Positions 48,466 to 58,070 are shown, counted from the stretch's first letter. The stretch is 64,000 bases of DNA from Mycolicibacterium sp. YH-1 (GCF_022557175.1 NZ_CP092915.1:4464001-4528000); one strand, 5' to 3'. The notes: a model not told the origin generated them from the sequence alone. Made by a program: numbers and translations.

Positions 48466-49149
48466 TTAGCGGCGGCCCTTCTTGGCGGCCGGAGCTGCCT
48501 TCTTGGCAACAGCCTTCTTGACTGCGGCCTTCTTGGCGGCCGGAGCCGCCTTCTTGGCAACAGCCTTCTTGACTGCGGCCTTCTTGACGGCCGGAGCCGC
48601 CTTCTTGGCAACAGCCTTCTTGACTGCGGCCTTCTTGACGGCCGGAGCCGCCTTCTTGGCAACAGCCTTCTTGACAGCGGCCTTCTTGACGGCCGGAGCC
48701 GCCTTCTTGGCAACAGCCTTCTTGACAGCGGCCTTCTTGACGGCCGGAGCCGCCTTCTTGGCAACAGCCTTCCTGACGACCGCCTTCTTGACGGCCTTCT
48801 TCGCGGCCGCCTTGCGGGCCGGTGCAGCCGTGGCGCCGCGCTTCACAGCAGGTCCTTCCGCCGGGAGACGCTGCGCCCCAGACACAACGGCCTTGAACTG
48901 CGCACCCGGACGGAATGCCGGAACTGATGTGGGCTTGACCTTGACGGTCTCGCCGGTGCGCGGGTTACGCGCAACGCGAGCCGCACGACGACGCTGCTCA
49001 AAAACGCCAAACCCTGTGATCGTCACGCTGTCGCCCTTATGGACGGCGCGCACGATGGTGTCGACGACGTTCTCCACGGCGGCAGTTGCCTGCCGCCGAT
49101 CGGTGCCCAACTTGTCCGTGAGGACGTCGATGAGCTCTGCCTTGTTCAT
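48466..49149 (-). CDS. hupB: DNA-binding protein HU with histone-H1-like tail (HupB/Hlp)
   Basis: A 227-residue nucleoid protein. Residues 1-90 are the HU fold ([43 protein letters not shown]). The C-terminal half is a lysine/alanine tail like eukaryotic H1 built of 17-residue repeats. It compacts DNA, and mycobacterial relatives also bind iron and influence cell wall and growth. The ATG at 49149 is the HU start; upstream in-frame codons are not conserved. Confidence 0.97.
   Translation of the reverse strand: MNKAELIDVLTDKLGTDRRQATAAVENVVDTIVRAVHKGDSVTITGFGVFEQRRRAARVARNPRTGETVKVKPTSVPAFRPGAQFKAVVSGAQRLPAEGPAVKRGATAAPARKAAAKKAVKKAVVRKAVAKKAAPAVKKAAVKKAVAKKAAPAVKKAAVKKAVAKKAAPAVKKAAVKKAVAKKAAPAVKKAAVKKAVAKKAAPAAKKAAVKKAVAKKAAPAAKKGRR
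48499..48753 (-). repeat. Five 51-bp tandem repeats encoding the HupB tail
   Basis: Five uninterrupted copies of a 17-codon unit, [17 protein letters not shown] (residues 133-217); the last copy and the following partial unit have AAPAA. The DNA copies differ at only a few bases, so the array is prone to copy-number change by recombination or slippage. Confidence 0.9.
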
Positions 49150-49316
49150 GCAAAACCTCCGAAGCCAGTGGTCCGCCTTGGACCGACTAGTGCACACGGT
49201 AAACCCTTAAGCTGCTGATTTCCAAGAGCCACGCCCAATTTCAGGCATTGCTGAGTGGCGTGTCGGCAATCCGATTGCCCCACATAGGCGGTGGTACGCC
49301 AGTGCTAGAACTGGTT

Positions 49317-49346
49317 GCGGGGAGGGGATTTCGACCCCCTCCCCGC
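49317..49346 (-). terminator. Terminator after leuD
   Basis: A perfect 11-base-pair stem (GCGGGGAGGGG with CCCCTCCCCGC) and an eight-base loop, seven bases after the leuD stop on the minus strand. No T tract follows. Confidence 0.75.
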
Positions 49347-49352
49347 CCATTA

Positions 49353-49946
49353 TCAGGCCGGTAGAGTGCGCGGCTTCCAGCTCGGCCTGAGCTTCTCAAA
49401 CTCCTCGATTTCAGCCTGTTTCCGCAGCGTAAGGCCTATATCGTCGAGTCCCTCGAGCAGCCGCCAAGCGGTGTAGTCGTCAATCGTGAACGGCAACAGG
49501 ACCGTTCCGGCGGCGATGGTGCGATCTTGAAGATTCACAGTGATTTCCAGCCCCGGATTCTGCTCAATGAGCTTCCAAAGCAATTCCACATCATCTTGGG
49601 CAACTTCGGCCGCCAGGAGTCCCGCCTTGCCCGAATTGCCGCGAAAGATGTCGGCGAAGCGCGACGATATGACGACACGGAAGCCGTAGTCCATTAGCGC
49701 CCAGACGGCATGCTCCCGCGATGAACCGGTGCCGAAATCTGGTCCGGCCACCAGAACCGAGCCCTTATCGAAAGGCGGGAGATTGAGAATGAAGGACGGA
49801 TCATTCCGCCAGGCGGCGAATAGACCGTCCTCGAAACCCGTTCGGGTGACCCGCTTGAGGTAGACCGCGGGGATGATCTGGTCGGTGTCGACGTTCGACC
49901 GCCGCAGCGGAACGCCAATACCGGTGTGGGTGTGGAAGGCATCCAT
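49353..49946 (-). CDS. leuD: 3-isopropylmalate dehydratase small subunit
   Basis: A 197-residue aconitase-fold swivel subunit that pairs with LeuC to isomerise 2-isopropylmalate to 3-isopropylmalate. [42 protein letters not shown] and [17 protein letters not shown] are the LeuD signatures. The ATG at 49946 lies 10 bases after the leuC stop. A strong hairpin follows the gene. Confidence 0.98.
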   Translation of the reverse strand: MDAFHTHTGIGVPLRRSNVDTDQIIPAVYLKRVTRTGFEDGLFAAWRNDPSFILNLPPFDKGSVLVAGPDFGTGSSREHAVWALMDYGFRVVISSRFADIFRGNSGKAGLLAAEVAQDDVELLWKLIEQNPGLEITVNLQDRTIAAGTVLLPFTIDDYTAWRLLEGLDDIGLTLRKQAEIEEFEKLRPSWKPRTLPA

Positions 49947-49956
49947 GGCTTTCTCC

Positions 49957-51390
49957 CTATCGAGTTTCGAGCAGATCGGCGGGCGAGGACAAGGTGCCAC
50001 GGATCGCGGTGGCCGCCGCGACGGCGGGCGAAACTAGGTGCGTGCGCCCACCCTTACCCTGCCTACCCTCGAAGTTTCGGTTGGACGTGGCCGCGCAGCG
50101 CTCACCTGGCGCCAGCTGATCAGGGTTCATACCGAGGCACATCGAGCACCCGGCCTGGCGCCATTCAGCGCCGGCTGCGGTGAATATGTCGCCCAGACCC
50201 TCGGATTCGGCCTGCGCACGCACCCGCATCGATCCGGGCACCACGAGCATCCGAACACCATCGGCCACCGTGTGACCCGCCAGAACCTCGGCGACCACGC
50301 GTAGATCCTCGATACGGCCATTGGTGCAGGAGCCGACGAACACCGTGTCGATGGCCACATCACGCATGGGGGTGCCCGGCACCAAATCCATGTAGGCCAA
50401 GGCCTTTTCCGCGGCCTGCCGCTCACCTTCATCGAACATCTGTTCGGGGTGGGGCACCGAATCGGCCAGTGGCACACCCTGACCGGGGTTGGTACCCCAT
50501 GTCACGAACGGGCTGAGGCTGGCGGCGTCGATGTGAATCTCGGTGTCGAACTCGGCGCCGTCATCGGTACGCAGATTGCGCCACGCCTCGACCGCGGCGT
50601 CCCAGTCCGCACCCTTCGGCGCGTGGGGCCGACCCCGCAGGTACTCGAAGGTGGTCTCGTCCGGAGCGATCATGCCCGCGCGGGCACCCGCCTCGATGCT
50701 CATGTTGCAGACCGTCATACGACCCTCCATCGACAGCGCCTCGATGGCGCTGCCGCGGTACTCCAGGACGTGCCCCTGCCCACCGCCGGTGCCGATCTTG
50801 GCGATCACGGCGAGGATGATGTCCTTGGCGCTCACCCCCGGCGGCAGTTCACCGTCGACGTTGATCGCCATCGTCTTGAATGGCCGAAGCGCAAGTGTCT
50901 GCGTTGCGAGCACGTGCTCGACCTCGGACGTGCCGATCCCCATCGCCAGCGCGCCGAAGGCGCCGTGCGTGGAGGTGTGGCTGTCGCCGCAGACGACCGT
51001 GGTGCCCGGCTGGGTCAGTCCGAGTTGCGGTCCGATGATGTGCACGATGCCCTGCTCGACGTCACCCATCGAGTGCAGGCGAATGCCGAACTCCGCACAG
51101 TTGCGGCGCAGCGTCTCGACCTGGGTCCGCGACACCGGGTCGGCGATGGGCTTGTCGATGTCGATCGTCGGAACGTTGTGGTCCTCCGTGGCGATCGTCA
51201 GATCGGGCCTGCGCACCGGCCGCCCGGCCAGCCTCAGACCGTCGAATGCCTGCGGGCTGGTGACCTCGTGGACGAGGTGCAGATCGATGTAGATCAGGTC
51301 CGGCTCCTTGGCCGATCCCTCTCCAGGGCCGCTGACCACAACGTGGTCGGCCCACACCTTCTCTGCCATGGTGCGTGGTTTGTCGTTCAT
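49957..51390 (-). CDS. leuC: 3-isopropylmalate dehydratase large subunit
   Basis: A 477-residue iron-sulfur subunit of isopropylmalate isomerase. [29 protein letters not shown] is the family core, and the cluster cysteines lie in FVGSCTNGR and GCSMCLGMN. It opens [18 protein letters not shown]. It is divergent from the IclR-type regulator across an 89-base region, so that regulator probably controls leuCD. Confidence 0.98.
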   Translation of the reverse strand: MNDKPRTMAEKVWADHVVVSGPGEGSAKEPDLIYIDLHLVHEVTSPQAFDGLRLAGRPVRRPDLTIATEDHNVPTIDIDKPIADPVSRTQVETLRRNCAEFGIRLHSMGDVEQGIVHIIGPQLGLTQPGTTVVCGDSHTSTHGAFGALAMGIGTSEVEHVLATQTLALRPFKTMAINVDGELPPGVSAKDIILAVIAKIGTGGGQGHVLEYRGSAIEALSMEGRMTVCNMSIEAGARAGMIAPDETTFEYLRGRPHAPKGADWDAAVEAWRNLRTDDGAEFDTEIHIDAASLSPFVTWGTNPGQGVPLADSVPHPEQMFDEGERQAAEKALAYMDLVPGTPMRDVAIDTVFVGSCTNGRIEDLRVVAEVLAGHTVADGVRMLVVPGSMRVRAQAESEGLGDIFTAAGAEWRQAGCSMCLGMNPDQLAPGERCAATSNRNFEGRQGKGGRTHLVSPAVAAATAIRGTLSSPADLLETR

Positions 51391-51443
51391 GACGTCTCAA
51401 TTCCCTCGGACCACCCACATGGGCTGATGCGGATGGCGACTCT

Positions 51444-51479
51444 TTGTTATCTCAGCATTCGGGACGCTAGTATCTCCCT
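51444..51479 (+). promoter_or_regulatory. Promoter giving a leaderless ltbR transcript
   Basis: TTGTTA (51444-51449), 18 bases, TAGTAT (51468-51473), then six bases to the GTG of the regulator at 51480. The predicted transcription start therefore coincides with the start codon, and there is no ribosome-binding site, as in leaderless mycobacterial mRNAs. The same short region must hold the divergent leuC promoter. Confidence 0.6.
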
Positions 51480-52181
51480 GTGAGACAGGATAGCGGCATC
51501 GGCGTGCTCGACAAAGCCGTGGGGGTACTGCACTCGGTGGCCCAGTCCCCTTGCGGGCTGGCCGAACTCTGCGAACGCACCGGCCTGCCTCGGGCGACCG
51601 CGCACAGGCTGGCCGCGGGCCTCGAGGTGCACCGACTACTGGCACGTGACGGCGAGGGGCGCTGGCTACTGGGGCCCGCGCTCACCGAGCTGGCCGGCCA
51701 GGTCAATGACCCACTGCTGGCCGCAGGCGCCGCAATACTGCCCCGACTGCGCGAGATCACCGGCGAGAGCGTGCAGCTGTACCGGCGGGAGGGCACAGCC
51801 AGGGTGTGTGTAGCGGCCCTGGAACCGCCTGTGGGCCTTCGTGACACCGTTCCGGTGGGCACCCACCTGCCGATGACCGCGGGGTCCGGCGCCAAGGTGC
51901 TGCTGGCCTACAGCGACGCGGCAACCCAACAGGCGGTACTGCCGCACGCGAAGTTCACCGACCGGACGCTGGCCGAGGTGCGCAAGCGTGGCTGGGCGCA
52001 GAGTGCTGCCGAGCGCGAGGCGGGTGTGGCGAGCATCTCAGCGCCGGTTCGCGACGGCCGCGGCACGGTGATCGCGGCGGTGTCGGTGTCCGGGCCCATC
52101 GACCGAATGGGCCGACGTCCCGGCGAGCGCTGGGCAGCCGATCTACTGGCGGCGGCCGAGGCACTGACGCGGCGCCTGTAG
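51480..52181 (+). CDS. ltbR: IclR family regulator of leucine biosynthesis (LtbR/NdgR-like)
   Basis: A 233-residue IclR protein. The N-terminal winged helix (about 5-65) includes GLAELCERTGLPRATAHRLAAGL; the C-terminal GAF-like effector domain contains GESVQLYRREGTARVCVAALEPP and GSGAKVLLAY. Its place divergent from leuCD matches corynebacterial LtbR and streptomycete NdgR, which control leucine and related genes. It starts with GTG at 51480 and seems leaderless. A strong hairpin follows it. Confidence 0.9.
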   Translation: MRQDSGIGVLDKAVGVLHSVAQSPCGLAELCERTGLPRATAHRLAAGLEVHRLLARDGEGRWLLGPALTELAGQVNDPLLAAGAAILPRLREITGESVQLYRREGTARVCVAALEPPVGLRDTVPVGTHLPMTAGSGAKVLLAYSDAATQQAVLPHAKFTDRTLAEVRKRGWAQSAAEREAGVASISAPVRDGRGTVIAAVSVSGPIDRMGRRPGERWAADLLAAAEALTRRL

Positions 52182-52220
52182 ATCTCCACACCGCAAGATC
52201 TCCACACCGCAGAACGCAAG

Positions 52221-52249
52221 AACGCCCGTCCTCAGTGAGGACGGGCGTT
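52221..52249. terminator. Bidirectional terminator between ltbR and tRNA-Glu
   Basis: AACGCCCGTCCT and AGGACGGGCGTT form a perfect 12-base-pair stem with a five-base loop; a T-rich stretch follows on the plus strand. It is placed between the convergent ltbR and the tRNA-Glu gene and can serve both. Confidence 0.85.
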
Positions 52250-52258
52250 TCTCGTTTG

Positions 52259-52331
52259 TACCCCCGATGGGATTCGAACCCACGCTACCGCCGTGAGAGG
52301 GCGGCGTCCTAGGCCGCTAGACGACGGGGGC
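52259..52331 (-). tRNA. tRNA-Glu (anticodon CTC)
   Basis: A 73-base cloverleaf on the minus strand without encoded CCA. The acceptor arms are GCCCCCG and CGGGGGT with a G-U first pair, the anticodon loop reads CTCTCAC with anticodon CTC (52295-52297), and the T arm has GGTTCGAATCC. It follows tRNA-Gln and gltX on the same strand. Confidence 0.95.
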
Positions 52332-52395
52332 TAGAACTTATTCCGGTTGGAAAGCATAGCTCAGCGAGCAATGCCTACCTAATCACCACGATTGG

Positions 52396-52467
52396 CTGGG
52401 GTACCAGGACTCGAACCTAGAATGGCGGTACCAGAAACCGCTGTGTTGCCAATTACACCATACCCCA
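52396..52467 (-). tRNA. tRNA-Gln (anticodon CTG)
   Basis: A 72-base cloverleaf on the minus strand. Acceptor arms are TGGGGTA and TACCCCA with discriminator G, the anticodon loop TTCTGGT contains CTG, and the T arm has GGTTCGAGTCC. It lies 64 bases before tRNA-Glu and about 118 after gltX. In actinobacteria Gln-tRNA is usually made by amidating Glu-tRNA, so GltX would charge both tRNAs here. Confidence 0.95.
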
Positions 52468-52585
52468 TGGGCTGCCTATAACCGCTGGTCATAGACCTTG
52501 TCGAAGTCCGGCGCATCTCGGTGGCCACCGAGACAATCCGTTCTCCGGCCGACAGGCAGACTATCAAAGATTTCGGCGCCGATTT

Positions 52586-54076
52586 TCACGCAGGTGCCTT
52601 AGCGGCCGCCGCGTGGTCACGACCTGCACGCAGCCTGGCCAAACTCCTCTCGCGCCCCAGCAGTTCCAGCGACTCGAACAGCGGCGGGCTGACGGTCGCG
52701 CCGGTGGCCGCGACCCGGATGGGACCGAACGCCTTGCGAGGCTTGAGTTCGAGACCGTCGATCAGCGCCGCCTTCAGGGCCGCCTCGATATCCGCCGTCG
52801 CCCACTGGCCGACGCCCTCGAGCGCGGCCACCGCGGCGTCGAGGACCGCGACAGCCTCGGCACGCAGTTCCTTGCCCGCCGACTTCTCGTCGAGCGCGAA
52901 AGAACCCTCGTCGAGGAACTTCAGCAGATCCCACGCGTCGCCGAGCACGACGATGCGGGTCTGCACGAGATCGGCCGCCACGGCGAACGAGGAGTCGTCC
53001 AGGCCGGTGTCGTGCCCGTGAGCGACGAAGTAGTCGCGCAGTCGCGCCACGAAGTCACCGGCGGACAGCAGCCGGATGTGCTCGGCGTTGATCGCGTCGG
53101 CCTTCTTCTGATCAAACCGCGCCGGGTTGGAGTTGACGTTGCGGACGTCGAACGCGGCAACCATCTCATCAAGGCTGAACACGTCGTGGTCGTCTGCGAT
53201 GCCCCAGCCCAGCAGCGCGAGGTAGTTCAGCAGCCCCTCGGGGATGAACCCGCGGTCGCGGTGCAGGAACAGATTGGACTGCGGGTCGCGCTTGGACAGC
53301 TTCTTGTTGCCCTCCCCCAGGACGCTGGGCAGGTGGGCGAACTCGGGCACCCTCTGCGCCACCCCGATCCGGATTAGCGCGCGATACAAGGCGATCTGGC
53401 GCGGTGTCGACGGCATGATGTCCTCACCGCGAAGCACGTGGGTGATGTTCATCACGGCGTCGTCCACCGGATTGACCAACGTGTACAGCGGATCTCCGTT
53501 ACCCCGGGTGATCGCGAAGTCCGGAACCGATCCGGCCGCGAACGTGACGGGCCCGCGCACCAGATCGTTCCACGTGAGGTCCTCGTCGGGCATCCGCAGC
53601 CGCAGAACGGGATTGCGCCCCTGTGCACGGAACGCCGCCCGCTGCTCGTCGGTCAGATCGCGGTCGTGGTTGTCGTAGCCGAGCTTGGGATTGCGCCCGG
53701 CGGCGACGTGGCGGGCCTCGACCTCCTCGGGTGTCGAGTACGCCTCGTACACCTCACCGGCGGCCAGCAGTCGCGCGATCACGTCACGGTAGATGTCACC
53801 GCGCTCGGACTGCCGATACGGCGCGTGCGGGCCACCGACCTCGGGCCCCTCGTCCCAGTCCAGACCCAGCCAACGCAACGCGTCCAGGATTGCTGCGTAG
53901 CTCTCCGCACTGTCGCGCGCCGCGTCGGTGTCCTCAATGCGGAAGACAAAGGTGCCGCCGGTGTGTCGGGCGTAGGCCCAGTTGAACAACGCGGTGCGCA
54001 CCAGCCCGACGTGTGGTGTGCCTGTGGGTGAGGGACAGAACCGGACTCTTACGCGCTCAGCAGCGTCGTTCATCAT
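52586..54076 (-). CDS. gltX: Glutamyl-tRNA synthetase
   Basis: A 496-residue class I synthetase. The HIGH-type motif is in [22 protein letters not shown] (HVGL), and the KMSKS-type motif is KLSKRD. It would charge tRNA-Glu and, in organisms lacking GlnRS, mischarge tRNA-Gln for GatCAB. Its ATG overlaps the FAH-family stop as ATGA. The two cognate-type tRNA genes follow on the same strand. Confidence 0.98.
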   Translation of the reverse strand: MMNDAAERVRVRFCPSPTGTPHVGLVRTALFNWAYARHTGGTFVFRIEDTDAARDSAESYAAILDALRWLGLDWDEGPEVGGPHAPYRQSERGDIYRDVIARLLAAGEVYEAYSTPEEVEARHVAAGRNPKLGYDNHDRDLTDEQRAAFRAQGRNPVLRLRMPDEDLTWNDLVRGPVTFAAGSVPDFAITRGNGDPLYTLVNPVDDAVMNITHVLRGEDIMPSTPRQIALYRALIRIGVAQRVPEFAHLPSVLGEGNKKLSKRDPQSNLFLHRDRGFIPEGLLNYLALLGWGIADDHDVFSLDEMVAAFDVRNVNSNPARFDQKKADAINAEHIRLLSAGDFVARLRDYFVAHGHDTGLDDSSFAVAADLVQTRIVVLGDAWDLLKFLDEGSFALDEKSAGKELRAEAVAVLDAAVAALEGVGQWATADIEAALKAALIDGLELKPRKAFGPIRVAATGATVSPPLFESLELLGRERSLARLRAGRDHAAAAKAPA

Positions 54077-54855
54077 TTTCCTTTGCGCACAACGGGATTG
54101 GAGAGGGTACCGATGCCATCGATGGTGACGCTGACGGTGTCACCATCCTCGATCGGCCCGACGCCCTCAGGTGTACCGGTCAGGATGAGATCTCCCGGGA
54201 GCAGCGTCATCACCGCCGAAGCCCATTCGATGATGGCACCGACGTCGTGCAGCAGAAGCGAGGTGTTGCTGTGCTGGCGCACTTCGCCATTGACCTCGGT
54301 TCGCAGATCCAGGTTTGCGGGGTCGACAGCGGTCTCGATCCAGGGACCGACAGGGCAGAAGGTGTCATGACCCTTGGCCCGCATCCACTGCCCGTCCTTC
54401 TTCTGCTGATCGCGGGCGGACACGTCATTGGCGATGGTGTAGCCGAGGATGACCTCGGCAGCCTTGGCGGCAGGCACGTCCTTACAGGGCCTCTCGATGA
54501 CGATGACCAACTCGCCCTCGTGATGCACGGGATTGGCATCGGCAGGCAGTTGGATCGCGACATTGGGACCGATGATCGCGGTGTTGGGTTTGAGGAAGAT
54601 CACCGGATCCTCCGGTGCCTCGCCACCCATCTCGCGCGCATGGGCCGCGTAGTTCTTGCCCATGCAGATCACCTTGCTGGCCAGGATCGGGGCCAGCAGC
54701 CGAACGTCGGCCAACGGCCAGGAACGACCCGTGAAAGTGGGGTTGCGCGAGAGATACTGCTCGGCGATCTCGCGGCACACGGCATCGGAGTTCGGATCGC
54801 CCTCGATGACTACGAAGGCGACCCCGTCTGGACTGGCAATTCGACCGAGGCGCAT
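54073..54855 (-). CDS. Fumarylacetoacetate hydrolase family protein (Rv2993c-like)
   Basis: A 260-residue FAH-fold enzyme. The metal site is in [20 protein letters not shown] and [21 protein letters not shown] and [13 protein letters not shown] are conserved. Members act on 2-oxo acids or catechol-pathway intermediates (for example 2-hydroxyhepta-2,4-diene-1,7-dioate isomerase or oxaloacetate decarboxylase); the substrate here is open. It is coupled to gltX by a four-base overlap, an arrangement conserved in mycobacteria though the two share no obvious pathway. Confidence 0.9.
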   Translation of the reverse strand: MRLGRIASPDGVAFVVIEGDPNSDAVCREIAEQYLSRNPTFTGRSWPLADVRLLAPILASKVICMGKNYAAHAREMGGEAPEDPVIFLKPNTAIIGPNVAIQLPADANPVHHEGELVIVIERPCKDVPAAKAAEVILGYTIANDVSARDQQKKDGQWMRAKGHDTFCPVGPWIETAVDPANLDLRTEVNGEVRQHSNTSLLLHDVGAIIEWASAVMTLLPGDLILTGTPEGVGPIEDGDTVSVTIDGIGTLSNPVVRKGK

Positions 54856-54891
54856 GGCCTCAGCCTAATGACGCGCGGGCGACGTCCTTAA

Positions 54892-56073
54892 TCAGCCCGC
54901 GAACTGGGCAGCCAGGAACGGGGTGGAGTCCGGCAGCGACGCCAACACCGCCCCGGAGTGGTCAGCGTCGGGGTAGACCTTCAGCGTCACGTCCTGGCCG
55001 TTGGCCACCAGCTGATCGGCGAACTGCAGCGTCAACTTCGGCGGCACGTCGGTGTCCTTGGAGCCCACCCCAAGAAAGATCGGCCGGTCATATCCACTGA
55101 CCGCGGTGCCCATGTAGGCGTCCAGCGCCTCGGCGATCCCAGGCAGCGACGCCAGCGGTGCGCGGAAGAAGTCGGTCGGCGTCATGTGTTCCAGCGCCCG
55201 GTCCAGATCGGATTTGCACAGCGTCTCGCCCTTTCCGACCGCATCCAGACCAGCAGGGGTGAGCACGCTGTTCACGTCGATGTCGGGTCGCGCATCGCGC
55301 AAACCGGCGAGGATGTAGGCGGTGTAGCTGTTGGCCGCGGGTCCGGTGCCCGCAGGCAGGGCCATGTCCGGCCCGGCGGTCTTGACGATGCTCTGGACGT
55401 TGGCCGGTGTGCCGGTCGCCACCACCCCGCGAAAGTCCAGGCCGGTGCCGCGACTGAACTCGGTGGCGCGCCGGGCGGTGTCGACCGCGCCCGCACCACC
55501 CTGGGACTGGCCGACGACAGCCCACTTCGGCGACAGTGGCAGGCCCATCTCGTGCATGGCGATCACGGAGTCCACCACGCTGTGCGCGGTGGCGGTGCTG
55601 TTCAGGTAGCTCATCAAACCGGGCGTCCCGAGACCCGCGTAATCGGAGCCGACGATGGCGTAGCCCTGCTCAAGCCAGTGCGACAGATACTCGTCATCAC
55701 GCTCACTGCGGGGCTGCGCCGAGGGCGCGCAATCGTCGCCGAGCCCCACCGTGCCGTGTGCCCATGCGATGACCGGCCAGCCGCCGGCGGGGGCGATACC
55801 GTGCGGCACAAACACCGCGGCCGTGCTGACCGCTGGCGAGTTGTGTTGGTCGATAGTGGAATACAGGATCCGGTATGCCGCAGCGGCACCCGACACCGAC
55901 AGTGCCGGCTCAAGTGGCACCGACGCGATGAGGCCGCCGGGAGCCGGGATCGGTCCATCGTGGAAGCGGGCGTCGAGGCCCGACCAGTTCGGCTCCGCGG
56001 CCACCGCCACCGGTGCCACACCAATCGCCATCACGAACGCCAACGCCACGCAGGTCACCCATCTCCACATCAC
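54892..56073 (-). CDS. Secreted lipase (secretory lipase/alpha-beta hydrolase)
   Basis: A 393-residue exported hydrolase. A Sec signal peptide (about 4-25, ending VAVAAEP) precedes the fold. The nucleophile serine is in VVGQSQGGAG near residue 187; the acid is in GVGSKDTDVP and the histidine in PDADHSGAV near the end, the pattern of the fungal-LIP/secretory lipase family found in mycobacteria. It starts with GTG or the adjacent ATG (56070). It is divergent from the MFS gene around a palindrome. Confidence 0.88.
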   Translation of the reverse strand: MMWRWVTCVALAFVMAIGVAPVAVAAEPNWSGLDARFHDGPIPAPGGLIASVPLEPALSVSGAAAAYRILYSTIDQHNSPAVSTAAVFVPHGIAPAGGWPVIAWAHGTVGLGDDCAPSAQPRSERDDEYLSHWLEQGYAIVGSDYAGLGTPGLMSYLNSTATAHSVVDSVIAMHEMGLPLSPKWAVVGQSQGGAGAVDTARRATEFSRGTGLDFRGVVATGTPANVQSIVKTAGPDMALPAGTGPAANSYTAYILAGLRDARPDIDVNSVLTPAGLDAVGKGETLCKSDLDRALEHMTPTDFFRAPLASLPGIAEALDAYMGTAVSGYDRPIFLGVGSKDTDVPPKLTLQFADQLVANGQDVTLKVYPDADHSGAVLASLPDSTPFLAAQFAG

Positions 56074-56099
56074 CGGGACAGACTAACCACACACAATGC

Positions 56100-56116
56100 G
56101 TCTCAAATATTGAGAC
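56100..56116. promoter_or_regulatory. Palindrome between the lipase and MFS genes
   Basis: GTCTCAA-ATA-TTGAGAC, seven-base arms with a three-base centre. The surrounding bases are the AT-richest part of the divergent region, and a GATATT -10-like element follows at 56125-56130. It probably binds an undetermined repressor for one or both genes. Confidence 0.55.
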
Positions 56117-56156
56117 ATAAGTTCGATATTTTGGGATGGCGTGGCACGATGCCGAC

Positions 56157-57344
56157 ATGACGATTTCGTCGATCGGGACGGCTCGCCGCTGGTCCATGCT
56201 CGTCATCGCACTGACCTCGACAACGTGCGCGAACGTGTTCATCAACGGCGCGGCATTTCTCATCCCCACCCTGCACGCCGACCGCGGCCTCGATCTCGCC
56301 AAAGCCGGTCTCCTGTCGTCGATGCCAAGCTTCGGACTGGTCATCACGCTGATCGCGTGGGGTTACCTGGTCGATAGATTCGGTGAGCGGATCGTGCTGA
56401 CGGTGGGCTCGGCACTGACAGCCGCGGCCGCGTTCGCCGCGGCATCCGCTGACTCCCTCATCGCCGTCGGCGCGTTTCTGCTGCTCGGCGGTATGGCCGC
56501 AGCCAGCAGCAATTCAGCCAGCGGCCGCCTCGTGGTCGGCTGGTTCCCACCCGAACAGCGCGGGCTGGTCATGGGCATCCGGCAGACCGCCACCCCGCTC
56601 GGCGTCGGCCTGGGCGCGTTGGTCATACCGCGCCTGGCCGAATCCCACGGCGTCACCGTCGCCCTGCTGTTTCCCGCGGCGGTGTGCGCGTTGGCCGCTG
56701 TGATGTGCGCACTCGGTGTCATCGATCCGCCGCGCCCGCCGCGGCACGAGGCCCCGAAGGAGCACCTCGCCAATCCCTACCGCGGCTCATCTCTGCTGTG
56801 GCGTATCCATGCCGTCTCGGTACTTCTGGTGGTACCCCAGGCCGTGCTGTGGACGTTCATGCTGGTGTGGTTGATGACCGACCGTGGCTGGACGGCCGCG
56901 TCGGCAGGCCTGCTCGTGACGATCACCCAGGTTCTCGGCGCGGCAGGGCGGATCGCCGCCGGGCGGTGGTCAGATGTCACCGGGTCGCGGCTCAAACCCA
57001 TCAGGGCCATCGCGGCGGCCGCCGCCACAGCCATGGCGCTGCTGGCCCTCACCGACTGGCTCCATTCACCGATCAGCGTTGCGTTGATCGTCATCGCCTC
57101 GGTTATCACGGTGTCCGACAACGGCTTGGCATTCACCGCCATCGCCGAGATCGCGGGCCCGTTCTGGAGCGGACGCGCGCTGGGCACCCAGAACACCAGC
57201 CAGCACCTGGCGTCGGCAATCGCCTCACCGCTCTTCGGCGCCGTGATCTCAGTGTTGGGCTTCCCCGCGGCGTTCGCGGTGAGCGCAATGCTGCCACTCG
57301 CCGCTCTGCCACTGGTCCCCGATGATCCCGCATCGGTGAAATAG
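56157..57344 (+). CDS. Major facilitator superfamily transporter (Rv2994-like)
   Basis: A 395-residue permease with about 12 membrane segments. The intracellular loop motif GYLVDRFGERIVL follows the second helix, and the central loop has PPRPPRHEAPKE. Substrate unknown; relatives are annotated as nitrate/nitrite-, cyanate- or drug-type transporters. No good ribosome-binding site precedes 56157. An in-frame ATG at 56136, six bases after a GATATT element, may be a leaderless start, adding seven residues. Confidence 0.88.
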   Translation: MTISSIGTARRWSMLVIALTSTTCANVFINGAAFLIPTLHADRGLDLAKAGLLSSMPSFGLVITLIAWGYLVDRFGERIVLTVGSALTAAAAFAAASADSLIAVGAFLLLGGMAAASSNSASGRLVVGWFPPEQRGLVMGIRQTATPLGVGLGALVIPRLAESHGVTVALLFPAAVCALAAVMCALGVIDPPRPPRHEAPKEHLANPYRGSSLLWRIHAVSVLLVVPQAVLWTFMLVWLMTDRGWTAASAGLLVTITQVLGAAGRIAAGRWSDVTGSRLKPIRAIAAAAATAMALLALTDWLHSPISVALIVIASVITVSDNGLAFTAIAEIAGPFWSGRALGTQNTSQHLASAIASPLFGAVISVLGFPAAFAVSAMLPLAALPLVPDDPASVK

Positions 57345-57400
57345 CCCACCAAAAAACAGCTTTCACGCCGCAAGTGTGTCGACCATCACGTGGGGACGGG

Positions 57401-57429
57401 TTGTTCAAACACGCCCGATCAGACATGAT
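57401..57429 (+). promoter_or_regulatory. Candidate ahpC promoter
   Basis: TTGTTC (57401-57406) and CATGAT (57424-57429) with a 17-base spacer, about 50 bases before the ahpC start. The predicted start of transcription lies just before the Fur-like box at 57443. Confidence 0.45.
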
Positions 57430-57442
57430 TGAGAGGCGTTAT

Positions 57443-57456
57443 TGGAATGATTCAAG
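57443..57456. promoter_or_regulatory. Fur/FurA-like box upstream of ahpC
   Basis: On the minus strand the site reads CTTGAATCATTCCA, close to the AT-rich element before mycobacterial furA-katG as I remember it. It also fits a 7-1-7 inverted repeat like Fur/PerR sites. It lies in the ahpC leader where a repressor could block transcription. The match is from memory and needs testing. Confidence 0.45.
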
Positions 57457-57479
57457 TTTCTAGAAGGGTTTGTGTGACG

Positions 57480-58067
57480 ATGACACTGCTGACGATCGGC
57501 GACCAGTTCCCGGCCTACGACCTCACCGCCGTCATCGGAGGTGACCTCTCCAAGGTGGACGCCAAGCAGCCCGACGACTACTTCACTCGGGTGACCAGCT
57601 CGGACCACGACGGCAAGTGGCGCGTCGTGTTCTTCTGGCCCAAGGATTTCACCTTTATCTGCCCTACCGAAATCGCGGCCTTCGGCAAGCTCAACGAGGA
57701 CTTCGAGGATCGCGACACCAAGGTGCTCGGCGTTTCCACCGATAACGAATTCGTGCACTTCCAGTGGCGTGCCCAGCACGATGAGCTGAAGACGCTGCCG
57801 TTCCCGATGGTGTCGGACCTCAAGCGCGAGCTGGCTCTGGCCACCGGTGTCCTCAACGCCGACGGTGTCGCCGACCGCGCCACCTTCATCATCGACCCCA
57901 ACAATGAGATCCAGTTCGTCTCGGTCACAGCGGGTTCGGTCGGGCGCAACGTCGACGAGGTGCTGCGCGTGCTCGACGCGCTGCAGTCCGACGAGCTGTG
58001 CGCCTGCAACTGGCGCAAGGGTGACCCGACCATCGATGCAGGCGAGCTGCTCGCGGAAGCGGTCTGA
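57480..58067 (+). CDS. ahpC: Alkyl hydroperoxide reductase AhpC (peroxiredoxin)
   Basis: A 195-residue typical 2-Cys peroxiredoxin that reduces peroxides and peroxynitrite. The peroxidatic Cys61 lies in DFTFICPTEIA; the resolving region LCACNWRKGDP has the paired cysteines characteristic of mycobacterial AhpC, which uses AhpD. The start MTLLTIGDQFP at 57480 fits homologs; a GTG two codons earlier is nearer the AAGGG site. The usual divergent oxyR is not present next to it. ahpD follows after three bases. Confidence 0.97.
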   Translation: MTLLTIGDQFPAYDLTAVIGGDLSKVDAKQPDDYFTRVTSSDHDGKWRVVFFWPKDFTFICPTEIAAFGKLNEDFEDRDTKVLGVSTDNEFVHFQWRAQHDELKTLPFPMVSDLKRELALATGVLNADGVADRATFIIDPNNEIQFVSVTAGSVGRNVDEVLRVLDALQSDELCACNWRKGDPTIDAGELLAEAV

Positions 58068-58070
58068 CGC

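Noticed and set aside
48499..48753. Regular repeats considered as a CRISPR array
   Set aside because: No unique spacers: the 51-base units are contiguous and encode the HupB tail.
48482..49210. Repetitive plus-strand open frame opposite hupB
   Set aside because: Antisense of the lysine/alanine repeats; the repeats explain it fully.
49317..49346. T-arm-like bases (TTCGA between G and C runs) considered as a tRNA remnant
   Set aside because: No anticodon or D arm; the 11-bp stem is better explained as the leuD terminator.
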